Positions 24,625 to 40,415 of a stretch of 64,000 bases of DNA are shown piece after piece (within the stretch, counting starts at the first letter, position 1; each line of letters starts with the position of its first letter). The notes under the pieces are model-generated. The model searched no databases. It saw only the letters and a program-made list of their open reading frames with translations, and was not told where the DNA came from. Location of the stretch: positions 1 through 64,000 of the forward strand of contig QANT01009345.1 in assembly GCA_003254885.1 (NCBI GenBank). The letters are read 5' to 3'. Source of the DNA: Purshia tridentata (lineage: Eukaryota; Streptophyta; Magnoliopsida; Rosales; Rosaceae). A program made the translations under genes and the position numbers.

Positions 24625-25151
24625 ATGCAGCGTTCACCAGCTTTGGCTCGTAAACTTCTTCGCCACCACCACCGCAGCAGCAACCAAATGGTCGAAACCA
24701 CTTCGCAGGCAGGCCTAGTGAGCCCATTAAGCCCATCAGGCCCATGCGATGTGTTCATAAACCACCGTGGGATTGACACCAAGAGAACCGTTTCCGGGCT
24801 GCTGTACTACCATTTCCAACGGCTGGGTTTGCGGCCGTTTCTGGACAGCAAAAACATGAAGCCCGGGGACAAGTTGTTTGACAAAATCGACACCGCCATT
24901 CGCAAATGTAAGGTGGGGGTTGCCGTCTTTTCGCCGCAATACTGCGACTCTTATTTCTGCCTCCATGAGTTGGCTCATCTCATGGAATCCAAGAAAAGGG
25001 TGATCCCGGTTTTCTGCAACGTAAAACCGTCTCAGCTTAGAGTTAGGGACAATGGAACTTGCTCTCCATTTGAGCTCCAGAGATTCAGTTGGGCACTTGA
25101 AGAAGCCAAGTATACAGTTGGACTCACTTTCGACTCCTCCCAATCGTACGT

Positions 25152-25189
<38 letters not shown>

Positions 25190-25393
25190 AACACATGATG
25201 TACTTGGAAATCTAAATATGTACCTTGAAATATAGTTTCTTGCGGGTAAAGTTTGATCAACCTCTAATAATATTTGTTGCTTTTGTATGTTAGGGATTGG
25301 TCGCAGTTTCTAAGAGACGCGTCTGATGCGGTGATACACAATTTGCTGGAGGTAGAAGGAGAAGTACAACCATACAAGATCGACCATATATAA
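24625..25393 (+). CDS. TIR-only protein, conserved plant clade (candidate NADase)
   Basis: Two exons, 24625-25145 and 25294-25393 (621 nt, 206 residues). The intron starts GTACGT and holds a long (AT)n tract. Residues 38-185 form a TIR domain: DVFINHRGIDTKR, FLDSKNMKPGDKLFD, VGVAVFSPQYCDSYFCLHEL, then VIPVFCNVKPSQLRV. There is no NB-ARC or LRR, and the short second exon ends YKIDHI, so the gene is complete as a TIR-only protein. The glutamate in CLHEL is at the position of the catalytic Glu of NAD-cleaving plant TIRs, and the alpha-A/BB-loop region is intact. The DVFINHRG...KPGDKLF wording marks the TIR-only group shared by monocots and dicots (BdTIR, and At1g61100 as I recall), not the usual TIR-NB-LRR group. 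Expected role: making NAD-derived immune signals. Activity is an inference. Residues 1-37 precede the domain and are disordered. Confidence 0.88.
25155..25187. repeat. (AT)n microsatellite in the TIR gene intron
   Basis: A run of about 15 AT units just after the splice donor. It is likely to vary in length between individuals and could serve as a marker for the gene. Confidence 0.85.
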
Positions 25394-28329
25394 TTAACAT
25401 GTGCTGGATCAATGTTAATACTGTTGATACACAGACAAACACACAATTAATTACTTCACAACTATAAAATACACACACATATGTTTATTAATAAGTAGTT
25501 TTAATTTGGTTTTACAAATTCATTCATTTTTTTGTATAGAATAAAACGAAATAATATCTTCTAACATGCACATGTTGATATAATGTTGCAAATGTAGATC
25601 TTGTAGTTCCCTTGGGATTCAATAAAATGTATATTTTGATTTCCATTTTGTAATCAAAGATGTACGCATTGTAATAAAAGTGTTCTATAATTCAGAAATT
25701 TTGTACCCAATAGTCATGCAATGTGTACGTACAGAGGAAATTAATTGGTCTAAATCTATCCTAAAATTGATTATGAGCTGCATAAAAACAGCCCCATTCA
25801 AAAGAAATCTTAATCCCCATGGGGATCGGATCTCACATAAAATTAAGTTAAGATTTGGACCAAACTAATTGATGACCAAGAGGACTTTAATTTTAATCTA
25901 AAATTTTAAAATTACATATGAGTATTAATGAGATATATTCTAAATCTTTTCCCTCACTAGAGTTGTTTGGTTCTTGAAACAAATGAAGACATTATAGTTG
26001 TTCCTAATTAATGACTGTTTATAATATTTAAGCTATTTTATTTCACATGTACCCTCTAGATATTTAAATTTTTTTCCATCGATATATGTACCATGTTCTT
26101 TCTTCCGTTCCTCAAAACATTTGTTTTGTTTAAGAAATATGCTATATATTTTTCTGTGCGGCCGGCTGCGCTTCAATATTTAATTGAAGAAGCTAGGTAG
26201 CTAATTTCCATGCAGAGAGTTTAGCATGCATATGAAACGTGGGATGCTAGTATACATTTTGCTTGAACAAGTAGAACTAATAATTACGATGCAATTTCGA
26301 TATATAATTACTTTATTTCATTAATTAATGCCTATTAGGTTCCTTATATATATATATTGATCAATTTATTTCACTTGTATATATACTGATCGATGAGCAG
26401 TGGTGTGAGAATCCTGTGAAAATGACAAGAAAACACTATGAAAGCAAAACCTAGCTTAATTGTTGGGGTTGCTTTTATTACCAAGATGATCGAACTAATT
26501 AATTATTTAAACAAGGAATATTACTAGCAACTAGTATTGTAGCATTATTAGTTAATTTAAATTAAGAGCTAAACTAAGGTACGGAAACTGCATAGAATTT
26601 ATTCTGTGATTGCTAAGAAGCTAGCAGTTACCGGCAAGCAGTAGTGTGATGCCAACAAGCAAAAGAAAGAAGCACCGCCCACAGCTCTATAGCCTCTATA
26701 TATTTTTATGTAGTACACAAAGACATAACAATCAGAACAATAAAGATGTCAGACCAAAAAAAGAAAAGAGAATAATAAAGATGGTGTACGTGTACTGTCT
26801 GGGACATTGACTTTGTTTTGTTTTGCCCTTTTTTTTGTTGGACTGAGGAAATTGACCTTGTATTGACTGCATTGAAAACTTCAATATATCCTCTTCAACT
26901 GTCACCAGTCAGTCACCATCGAATTCCAACCAAAAGAAATTTCTCAACACTTTACTTGTTCTAAGATCACGTACAGTAGTATATATCATTATATTTTATT
27001 CAATTAGCCCAAAAAGTAAATAAAAAAAGTGTACTATGAGTCTATGAGCCATGATTCATGAGGCTCTCTTCTTTCCTCACATCTTTTCCCACTTTTCACT
27101 TGCGGGGTTGTTACAACGACTCCTGAAGGCCGTTATAGTAGAGTTAATTTGTAGTTAGAAATTGTATAGAGAAATTTCATATAAAAATTGTGAGGGTTTT
27201 GTTAATAGTTTATAAAAATTTGGGCTATTCCTCTTCTATTATTAATTAATTTTATAATAAATGTTTAGTAAATTTAAACGAAGGAATAATATAATTAATT
27301 ACACAAATTTTAATAATTTCGTAATTCATTGTTTACTGTACAGACCGCATTCTCTTTTTCCTCATATATATGAAGGCAACTCTTTTGAATCATTTTAATA
27401 GTTTAATTCAAAGGCACTAGTTTCTTTGTGATTATGAAACTAAAAACTATTCTTTTCTTTATATTTTCACAATTATAAACTCTCATATTTCTGTCAACAT
27501 ATTTTCTTCAAAATTTCAAGATGAATATTTAATGTATTGCTTACAAGTGTTGGTAAATGCATTCTCTAATTTCTTAAGGTCAATAATTCCAAATCTCTTG
27601 TTCAAACTTAATACTTTATATAAGATGTATTGATGAGGATCTCTGTCATGCTATGATATTGATGACTTGTATGAATGGGTTTGCTTTGCATTTTGTAAGT
27701 AATACTTAGGTTTGATGAGGACTAACTATTATTTAAATTTTTTCATATCCCAACGAACGGCATAAGATTTTATTTATTAATTAGGATTATTTTAAATTTT
27801 ATTTGATTAATCAATTGACATTTATAAAATTTAAATTTATAATATATGATAAAGAGAGATCGAGTGTCATTCCTATATTATTTTAATGAGCTACTCTGAT
27901 AAACCTCATGTATGAAGAATATGTATAAGAAACTATCATATTATCTTACTGATAAAAAATTTAGATTACAGTTCATGTCTTTATTATTATTTTACATAGT
28001 TTTTATCTGTACAAGCATTAAATTTTTTTATAAAAGAAATGAATGATTAATTTGTGCCGTACAGTATCGATGTAGCATTTAAAGCAAAATCGATCATATC
28101 TCAGATAAGAAGCTTGTCTCTGTCTCTGTCTCCCCACCTATTACCACCCCCTTGTGTACATACATGGAGATCAATTGAGGTTCTTATTCAATCCAATCCA
28201 ATCCAATCCGTCGGTGGCTCGGTGCCAATTTGCATTTGCCCATTTTCACATCAAAAGATCGATCTACCACACCCACACACTCCCTCCTCTGTACCCTTTG
28301 AGTTTGATCACAGTGGTCTTTGTCCCACA
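25394..28329. other. Intergenic between TIR and alpha-galactosidase genes
   Basis: Some 2.9 kb of AT-rich sequence with no supported gene or clear terminal repeats. The last 250 bases include a CT-rich tract (about 28110-28135) and a (aatcc)n run (about 28190-28208), probably in the leader of the next gene. Confidence 0.4.
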
Positions 28330-30965
28330 ATGGGCTGGAGAGGCAGGAGCTCTCTCTTTCTTCATCTCTTTGTTGTTTTATGCAATATTGTCAATTTGAT
28401 TGATGCTATGAACTTCAATAGCAGCAGCAATGCCCATCATCAGTACACTCAGTTCCTTCTTGCCAATGGGGTTGCTCGAACACCCCCAATGGGGTTAGTG
28501 GGTAGCATCAAATATTACCTTTAATTGTCATCGCTTTCTTTCAAGATTATATGACTCTGGTTTTGAATTATGATGCAGTTGGAACAGTTGGAATCATTTC
28601 CAATGCAATATAGACGAGCGGATTGTGAAGACCATTGGTAACTACATTCAGAATTCTGTTTAAATTCTTAATTAGTGTCTTCCTATCTAATCATTTTAAT
28701 TTTGTTTCAATTTTGAGATCAGTGGATGCTCTTGTTTCAACTGGCTTGGCAGCACGTGGATACAAATATGTAAATATAGGTCTACATTCTTACATTTTTT
28801 AATTTTTCGAATTTGGTCTTAGTGAATGCTCCTTGTGCTTGTTATTGTGGAATAATCCATATATAAATGCTTTTCCTGACCACTTAAAGTTAAGAAGGTC
28901 CTCACTCACTCACTCTTGTTGTGGAATAAAAAGCAGATGATTGTTGGGCCGAAGGAAACAGAGACCGGAGGGGTAATCTAAGAGCAAAATCATCCACCTT
29001 TCCTTCTGGAATCAAGTCCCTTGCAGATTATGTTCATGCAAGAGGCTTAAAACTCGGCATATATTCTGATGCTGGGTAATTCTTGTATCTTTTATTTTGA
29101 CAGAAGGCTTGTATACATTTTGTTACGCCTATATGAATGTATGCAGCAAGAATGGTATCATTAATTTTTTTCATCTTTGTGTTTTCAGTTATATGACTTG
29201 CAGCAAGAAAATGCCGGGTTCACTTGGGCATGAAGAGCAAGATGCAAGAACCTTTGCTGAGTGGGTTTGTGCCTGATATTCTTGTACAACATATATAGTT
29301 TGCAAGGATGATTAATTAGTTTTCTAGTTTAGATGAAAAATCAACACATGTATACTTAATTAAGAAGATGACCTTTAAGCTGATATGGGGATTTGGCTGT
29401 AGGGGGTTGATTACTTGAAGTATGATAACTGCTACAATGATGGTTCTAAGCCTCAAAACAGGTACTACTATTCATTTATTTTCATTAGCTCTGGAAATCG
29501 TGTAGTTCCTGAAACTAAACAAAAGGCACTGACAACTCTAGTCCCCTTTAAAGAAGTCTCTTCCTCATGTTGCAGATATGCTAGAATGAGTTATGCATTG
29601 CAAAAAGCTGGCCGGCCAATTCTATACTCCATATGTGAATGGCAAGCCACTTGTACACTTAATAACACTGTTTTAGTACCGTCTTAAATTTCCAAGGTGT
29701 GTGTTTGCACCACCAGAATATGCTTGATATAGTGAAAGAAATTTTAATAGAGAAATGTTTCTAAAGGGGACAAGAGAATCCTGCAAAATGGGCTGGTCGG
29801 TATGGTAATGCTTGGAGAACTACAGGAGACATTAAAGACATCTGGGAAAGGTCACTCTCCATCAGTTCCTTTTTTTCAAGATCCTGATTTGACATAAATT
29901 CTAACCTTGAAACGTTGAGTCTGTTGCTTCAATTAATCTGTGTATATTACGATTTTCAGTATCACTTCGATTGCAGATGAAAACAACATTTGGGGAAGAT
30001 ATGCAGGACCTGGCAGGTGGAATGGTAATTTTCTAATGTATGTTGTGATACCATGTATGTGGTTCTGTTATGTTTCCAAATTTCTGCATACTTATTTGAA
30101 TTTGATGAATTGTAATAGATCCTGACATGTTGGAAGTGGGCAACGGAGGGATGAGTTTAGAGGAGTATCGATCTCATTTTAGCATTTGGGCTGTTATGAA
30201 AGTCTGTTCCGTACTCTCTCCAAAATTTCTATTTACTTCCAGTCATCTCTGACTTAACTACATGCATTGATATTGATCCCAGAAATAATAATGTGAGTTG
30301 TGACTGCAGGCTCCTTTACTTATTGGATGTGATATCCGAACCGCAAGCAGAGAAACTCTTGAGATCCTTGGAAACTAGGAGGTCATTGATGTGAATCAGG
30401 ATCCGCTGGGAGTTCAAGCAAGAAAACTACAATCAAAAGATGGCCTACAAGTACTTATATGTTGAAATTGCTCTCTTTTCCTTCAGTTCTGCAATTTTTG
30501 TATTACACAATTGATTAAAACATAATCATATATAATCTCTACATCATTTAGAGTCAAATTGATGCAGGTTTGGGCAGGACCATTATCGAGGAAAAGAGTG
30601 GTGGTAGTGTTGTGGAATAGAGGCCAGTCATGGGCTCCAATATCTGTGACATGGAGGGAACTTGGGCTCTCTCCCCATAACCCTGTTGTTGTCAGAGATC
30701 TGTGGGCGGTATGTATATATGTGTGATATACATATATATTTGAAATATACAGATTGACTACTGCAAATGAATATATATGCATAGAATGTTGAAATTTGGT
30801 AATTGTACTGCTAGTTCTATCTGTCATAAAATATAAATGAATTCCTAACCAACCTCATGTCCTTTGATTTTGCAGCACTCATTTGTTTCAAAGAACATGC
30901 ATTCTGGATTGACTGTAAATGTTGCTCCTCATGGTTCCAAGATGTATGTCCTCAGTTCACACTAG
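28330..30965 (+). pseudogene. GH27 alpha-galactosidase with in-frame stop (probable pseudogene or null allele)
   Basis: Thirteen exons: 28330-28493, 28579-28637, 28723-28779, 28937-29075, 29189-29264, 29403-29461, 29576-29641, 29767-29850, 29960-30024, 30119-30201, 30310-30450, 30568-30708, 30876-30965 (1224 nt). The protein opens with a hydrophobic signal peptide (about 1-26). The GH27 core follows: RTPPMGWNSWNHF, NIDDCW, the nucleophile D173 in LKYDNC, and the acid/base D228 in WRTTGDI, then RWNDPDML. The enzyme family removes alpha-1,6-galactose from raffinose sugars and galactomannan in the wall or vacuole. Codon 307 (30376-30378) is TAG where relatives have Lys (…GN-K-EVIAVNQD). The other 101 codons after it are open and well conserved, so the change is recent or an error. 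A product of 306 residues would keep the catalytic barrel residues but lose the end of the barrel and the beta-sandwich. The seventh intron uses a GC donor (29642). Confidence 0.85.
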
Positions 30966-32727
30966 AAGATAAAGATGGTCCTTTTAGCCCAAGATTAGTT
31001 CTTGCTGTGTTAGTTGGCTCCTTGTGGGCTAGTTTTCCTTTGTTCGAAGCCCAACCATGAAAGTTTGCTTCATATGAAGTTCATCGCATGTTAGTTTTGT
31101 TTGTACTTGAAGCCCTAATTTTAGATATTTATCNTAACCTGGGCCTATTTATCTGAAAATGGAGAATGTTCATGTGCGTGTTTACACAGATTTGTATCAA
31201 ATCAAGTGTGATCGATAGATGGCAGATTCTAAGCCACAAAAACTATTCTGTATCCCAAATGAAGATAATACGATCAAATGGCAGCTGTCATATGACCATG
31301 ATTTAAAAAGAAAAAAAAGAAAATTTTGATGTTCACGAGCATCCCCCCAACCTATTTGTTCTTACCTAATCCACAAGTTAGGCAAACTTAGGCTATTGTT
31401 TTTCTTCTTGATTTTTGTATTTATTTGTTTGTTTATGTTGCCTGCAATTCTACAAATCATTCCAGCAGGACACAAAATACAAGCAGTCCACAGCCTGGAC
31501 ATGTCTAAAATATCATAGATTTCCACGTGGGCAGCCCAAGTCCAATCTATTTTTAATTTTTTTAATTTTTGATAGGCTGATTTTCATTTATTTTTAATTA
31601 TGTGGATCTTGAATAGTGAAAAGGTGCATAATGATTAATGACCACATTTTGTTATTAATTTGTGGATATCATACTGGACAGTGATAGTTACTAAAAGCGA
31701 AATATTGCAGTAAAGAGAGAAAAAAGATGAACATGGACCGTTGATGTAATCGCTAGGCCTTTGACGCATGGAGTACTCGTCCCCGGCCCATGTGCCCCAA
31801 CAATAGACGATTGCGTATTAATTAGCCTATAGAAAATAACATTCAACTGATACAGCTAGCTAGACTAGACCACCTCAAACGATTGAAGGCCTGAGTCTCA
31901 CTATAATCAACTTCAGGAAATGTCTATATAATTAAACGTTGTTCACGTTTAAAAGGATTTGATCACTACTTAATGATGGTCAAAATTCACATACATGAAA
32001 TGGAAATTGCTGAAACCAAAGTATGGAGCATAGACAATGAGAGTTTAATTAATATAGACACGTACTGCATGCGAATTGTCGCAGGGTTTCAAACAAACTC
32101 ACGAGCTAGGACTTGATCAGCAGAAACGATCCAAGAATGTGAATGTCTGACTTGGTTTCCTCATAAAACGGCTCGGACATATGGGAGGCCGCCCTGTAAC
32201 TTCAATTATCAGGACTAAAATAATAGTCGAATTCCTTGGTTTCCTAATTAAGTTAGATTTAGACCAATAATTATTCAAACCAATCCTAGCTAGGATACTA
32301 ATCAAATCTTAGCACGACTCTTTTTAAGGGATGTGATTAGCTAGCTAGTAGTAGTGGGTGAGTGATTGAAGTTTTATGGGGTTATTACTTATTACAGAGC
32401 AAAATTCACTCCAAAAATTAATAATTGTCCATAATTAAGGAATAAGGCTCCACAAAAGTGTAAATATTTAACTCATTTGAAAAACATTTTTAATAAATAG
32501 ACAAAATAATGATAAAAAATGAAAATAAAAAACATAAAATTGTTTAGGAACGTGCAAACTCTGTTTCTCTCTCTTTCTCTAAATCTGTTATTTGGAGGGA
32601 GGTGGCTTGTTTGGCTGTTCAATAAGAAAAGCATGACATGAAAAGCGTGCAGGCAGTTCCAAACCCCCGACCCACAAAAACCTGCCCCTCTCTCCTCATG
32701 CATGGTCCCCACACCCTCTCTCCTCCC
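30966..32727. other. Intergenic upstream of the NAC gene
   Basis: AT-rich with no supported gene. It contains an undetermined base at 31133. The part nearest 32983 is CT-rich and should include the NAC promoter and leader. Confidence 0.4.
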
Positions 32728-32735
32728 CACGTGTC
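32728..32735 (+). promoter_or_regulatory. G-box/ABRE-like element in the NAC promoter
   Basis: CACGTGTC, a palindromic G-box core extending into an ACGTGTC ABRE, lies about 250 bases upstream of the NAC ATG. Such elements bind bZIP and bHLH factors and often confer ABA response. Function here is inferred from the motif only. Confidence 0.45.
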
Positions 32736-32982
32736 GCCCGATTAGCCATGCCGCTTGGGTCCTTTATTAGTACCTAACTGCTACTCTGCCTCACCACCCT
32801 CAGTTAGTCCCTTCTTCACCTCTCCAAACTCTCAGTCACTCCTCCCCTAATTCTTCATCAATCAATCCCTAAATTTCATACCCACTTACAAAACAAAAAA
32901 AATTGTGTTTTTTTGTTTAAAGAATTGATTAAGAGGGGAATTAATTAGCAATAGAGGGAGGGAGGAGGAGGGTTTAGGGTTG

Positions 32983-34347
32983 ATGGAGAGCACGGACTCG
33001 TCGTCGGGTTCACAGCACCCGCAACTGCCACCCGGGTTCCGGTTCCACCCGACCGACGAAGAGCTGGTGGTTCATTACCTCAAAAAGAGAGCCGCCTCCG
33101 CTCCGCTTCCCGTGACCATCATCGCCGAGATCGACTTGTACAAGTTTGATCCATGGGAGCTACCAAGTAACTAATTAATTTATTGATTGTTGAAGATAAT
33201 TAAATTTTGATTTGATTGAATTTGAATTGGGGTTTTGTTGCGCGCTATAGGCAAGGCGACGTTTGGCGAGCAAGAGTGGTACTTTTTCAGTCCTAGAGAC
33301 CGGAAGTACCCGAACGGAGCTCGGCCCAATAGAGCAGCCACTTCTGGATATTGGAAAGCCACCGGAACCGATAAGCCTATACTCACATCCAGTGGAAACC
33401 ACAAGGTTGGTGTTAAAAAAGCTCTGGTTTTCTATGGTGGGAAGCCCCCAAAAGGGATTAAAACCAATTGGATTATGCATGAGTATCGCCTAGTCAACGA
33501 CGACGACAACAACAACAACACCAATTCTAGTCCTAGTCTCAAGCCTCCTGATAAGAAAGCCTCTCTAAGGGTATGTAATTATCTGTAATTGTAAATTAAT
33601 TAATTAATTTAATATCTCGATTAATTATTATTGTTGTTGTAGCTTGATGATTGGGTTTTGTGTCGGATTTATAAGAAGAACAATGCACAGAGGCCTATGA
33701 TGGAGGGTGGTCATGATCACAATAAGGAGGATTGTATGATGTTTGTCTCATCATCACTGGGTGGGCAGCAGAACCCAAAAGCACCGCCAACGAATTACAC
33801 TGCCTTACTCGAAAACGAGGACAATTTTTTCGATGGTATATTATCAAGTGATCATAATAAGGAGGATTGTATGATGTTTGTCTCATCATCAGTGGGTGGG
33901 CAGCAGAACCCAAAAGCACCGCCAACGAATTACACTGCCTTGCTCGAAAACGAGGACAATTTTTTCGATGGTATATTATCAAGTGATCATCAAGTGGTGC
34001 AAAACAGTACTAGTGCTTCCATTAATTCTCACCATCATTATCATCAGTTTTCTAGTTCAAACTTGAATGTGAAACGTCCACTTCCATCGCAGTTTTGGAA
34101 CGAAGTGGGTTCGATGGGGACTAATTCGTCGAGCAAGAGGTTTCATGGTGATCTGAATAATAGTGGTAGCAGTGCAGGTGGGGTTGATGAAAACAACTCC
34201 TTTGTTTCTATGCTGAACCAACTTCCACAGAGTACTAGTACAACTACTAATGCACCATTTCACCCTAATAATTCACTTCTTGGCTCGCTAGAAGATGGGG
34301 TTTTGCGCTCACAGTTTCAACTCCCCACCATGAATTGGAACTCATAA
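32983..34347 (+). CDS. NAC transcription factor, NAM/NARS/NOR clade
   Basis: Three exons, 32983-33166, 33251-33570 and 33643-34347 (1209 nt, 402 residues). The N-terminal NAC domain (about 15-175) is complete: [86 protein letters not shown] and [12 protein letters not shown]. Both introns sit at the usual NAC positions. The MESTDSS start places it with NAM/NARS/NOR-type NACs, and its map context points to Arabidopsis ANAC025 (At1g61110). This clade acts in seed coat, embryo, ripening and senescence programmes. The C-terminal activation region (about 185-402) is Asn/Ser-rich and contains a 45-residue unit, including [15 protein letters not shown], present twice in tandem. The duplication keeps the frame. 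Expect nuclear localisation and DNA binding as a dimer. Confidence 0.94.
33715..33984 (+). repeat. 135-bp in-frame tandem duplication inside the NAC gene
   Basis: Units 33715-33849 and 33850-33984 differ at only about three positions. Each encodes 45 residues, from [14 protein letters not shown] to [10 protein letters not shown]. The unit covers a conserved acidic/aromatic motif of the activation region. The high identity indicates a recent event. Confidence 0.95.
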
Positions 34348-34862
34348 TTTGGTTTGGATTTGTATATATGGATCAATGATATTGAATTATTGATCATCAT
34401 CCACCACTCACAAACAGCTAGCTAGCTAGCTAATCTCTTTCGATTGTAACTGTAGCTGCAAAATATAGGTGAGCTCAGGTTTCATATATTTTAATCTTTT
34501 TGATAAACATAATTATATAGTCTTGAGTCACAACTTGTTATATGTAGTTATTGAGACAACTCAAATATATTTATTTGTTCATGCTTTTACCCAAAAAAAC
34601 ATACACTTAATTGTAACTGCGTGTGAATATTATTTTAATTATTTGGATTCAGAAATGATTTTATATATTTGGTGACCATAGCTAACTTGTCCTTTTTTGT
34701 CATTTTTAACATGTAACAAACTTCTAGCCATCCCCATTACTTAAGCCACATGAGATGTTTCTCAATAATGATAAAACCCATATGAGATGATCTTAATTTA
34801 CATTTATATGTAAGTATGCATATATATATTTCAGTTTCTGTTTTTTTTTCTTTTAATAATTT
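34348..34862. other. 3' flank of the NAC gene
   Basis: AT-rich, non-coding sequence including the probable NAC 3' UTR and a (gcta)n run near 34418-34432. Nothing else is recognised. Confidence 0.4.
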
Positions 34863-35046
34863 ATATATAGACTAAACCGACCAACCTTATATATATATAT
34901 GTATATGACCTACCTCATGGTCGATCACCTTTGGTTTTTGGCATCCTTGTTCTAATATATAGACTAAACCGACCAACCTTATATATATATATGTATATGA
35001 CCTACCTCATAGTCGATCACCTTTGGTTTTTGGCATCCTTGTTCTA
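34863..35046. repeat. 92-bp tandem doublet
   Basis: Units 34863-34954 and 34955-35046, from atatatagactaaaccg to catccttgttcta, are almost identical (one g/a difference seen). Non-coding, 0.5 kb past the NAC stop. Confidence 0.9.
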
Positions 35047-37291
35047 TTGATATTATTGTCACCCATGGAAAAAATTTGATCCATGCACCTGTGGTTTTCT
35101 TTCTTCTACTCTTTATCTATTTTTGCCTGACCAGGGCTTTGCAATTATTTGGTTTTTAAATTTCGTGTTAAACAGAAAAATTTGGAGTACAAGATACTTA
35201 CAATTGTACACAACATTTTTTTAATTGCAATCAAAGCTTGTCTAGAAGGTATAGATGTAATTCATATTACATTTAGGGTCAATTTGTTCATTAATTTTAT
35301 ATTATAGGTACTTCATCAATTTGTTTATGTAGACTTTTTAAGTCATGTCATCAGAACATATCACAATTAAATATAAATTACTAGTGATATAGAAGTATAG
35401 AACTGCCAATATATATATATATATATATAAATTACAAATTTAGAATGTTTATAGGATAAAAATACTGATAATATTGATTATTGAGAGGCAGTACGTAGGT
35501 TATAAATTGTAATAATAATTATAATATAGTATCGAAATGGGGAGAGAATCAGGGAGGACAATATTTTCCACAAATGACGTAGGATTATTCGATGTCATTA
35601 TCAGGTGTTGATTACAAGATGAGATTTGGGGCTCGAAATGTCAACATGGCAAACATGGGCATTTAAGTTCACGATGGAATGTTTCCTCCATTTCTAAATT
35701 AATTTCTAACTTGTAAGTTGTAATGCATATCATATCATCATCGCATGCATGTGTGTATCGCCCTCGCATTGGTTCCTCACACCTCCACTTCACCTAATTC
35801 TCGCGTTTTCTTCATTGGCTAGCTAACCTCTATTTCAACCCTCTCATTCCCTTCCCTTTTCGCCCTAATTAATTGCTCATTCAACAATATAATCCAAGGG
35901 TACTATGCCTTCTTCATGATACAAAATTTAGCATTGTGGTACATAAAATACGTGTCATCACTTCATCAACATGATAATAATAATGCGGTGCGTTGTGACT
36001 GTACTTCGTACATAAATTTTTAATCTTTTTGTCAATTTTAAATATTAAGCACAAATTAATACAAAAACGTAAACTCTACGATTACGATACAAAAATAAGA
36101 TATTTCACATATATATTTGTGTGAATGTCAAAATTAAGAATGCGTGAATTGGATGATTTTTGCTATAAGAAGACACCATATATACCTAATTAATCAAGCC
36201 CTAGAAATTAGTCACCTTCCTTAGTTAGAAAGAGAACAAAATAGCTTTCTGAAAACGCACCTAATTAGTGCTTGATTTTGAAATAAGTAGACAAGATAAC
36301 GTCATCTTTTGAATGAGCAATATCATATGTCAAGGCGATGCCTCTACACTACTTCCATTGAACAGTACATGAAAACGAATTGATCGACAAGCTTAGTACT
36401 TCGACTTGCATATATTATATACCTATGCTGCTATGCATATATAACACTGGGGAGGCCTAGGTGACAAATATTATTTCATTATTTCATGACTCTTAAGAAT
36501 CAATTAAATTTGACCACAATAATAGCATTAATTTAACAGAAGAACATTTAATTTTTTTGCATAGCATTTGACAACAATGTTTGTTTTTCTCCTTAACGAA
36601 GAAGCACTCGTCAGAAACTCACAATCACAACTTCACAGAATCACAAGCCACCCTTCCTTTCCTGACAAAACAATAAAAAACTACCCTTCCTCTTTTTTTC
36701 TGGGCTTTAGCGAAACTTGTAAAGCTGCAAGTTGGGCCTGGTCCAATAGGAGTTGCGAATATAATTGAAAAGCAAGAAAGCAGTTAATGACGATTTGGTC
36801 TGATGAGAGACGAGCATTATCGATTAATCAGGAAAAAGAAAGAAGCAAAAGAGTAATTAGCCAATTGTGGTTGTATGGTTTAATGGAGCACCACGCTATC
36901 AATTGTGCACCGTCTTGATCAAATTGTGCATAAATCATCGTCTTATCCATTACGAGAAAGACACCAAGCCATTGCCAATCAGACAGAATTGGTAAATTAC
37001 GAGTCTAGTCCTATCAAAATGAACAACAGTAGTAGAGAAAATTAGGTGGCCATTCATTTTCTTGGCAACTATTAAGACCTTATTTAATTATTTTACACAG
37101 AAATTAAAGGTTTTTATTACTCTCATGTAAAGTAACATGTTTTCTTATTCTCTATTTTGGCTAATACTCTTGTACATGTAGCCTAGCAAGTTGGTATATA
37201 GTAATAGTCCGTAAGACCAAAATCTTTTAGAGCCCCACGTAAATAGGATCTAGCTCCTTAATCCTTGCTTATCAGGTAGCTTAACGCTGCC
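35047..37291. other. Intergenic between NAC and carboxypeptidase genes
   Basis: AT-rich, with a TA microsatellite at about 35410-35429 and no supported gene. In the Arabidopsis counterpart region a terpene synthase gene (TPS04, At1g61120) lies here, as I recall. No terpene synthase motif is seen in any frame of this stretch. Confidence 0.45.
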
Positions 37292-40303
<3,012 letters not shown>

Positions 40304-40415
40304 ATTGAAATGGAAGTACAATGAAAACACCAAACCACAAAGTAGCTAGCTAGAGACACACAGCTACCACAACATGCAAGACAGGATGCATGAAACATGA
40401 GCAAATCCACATGTC

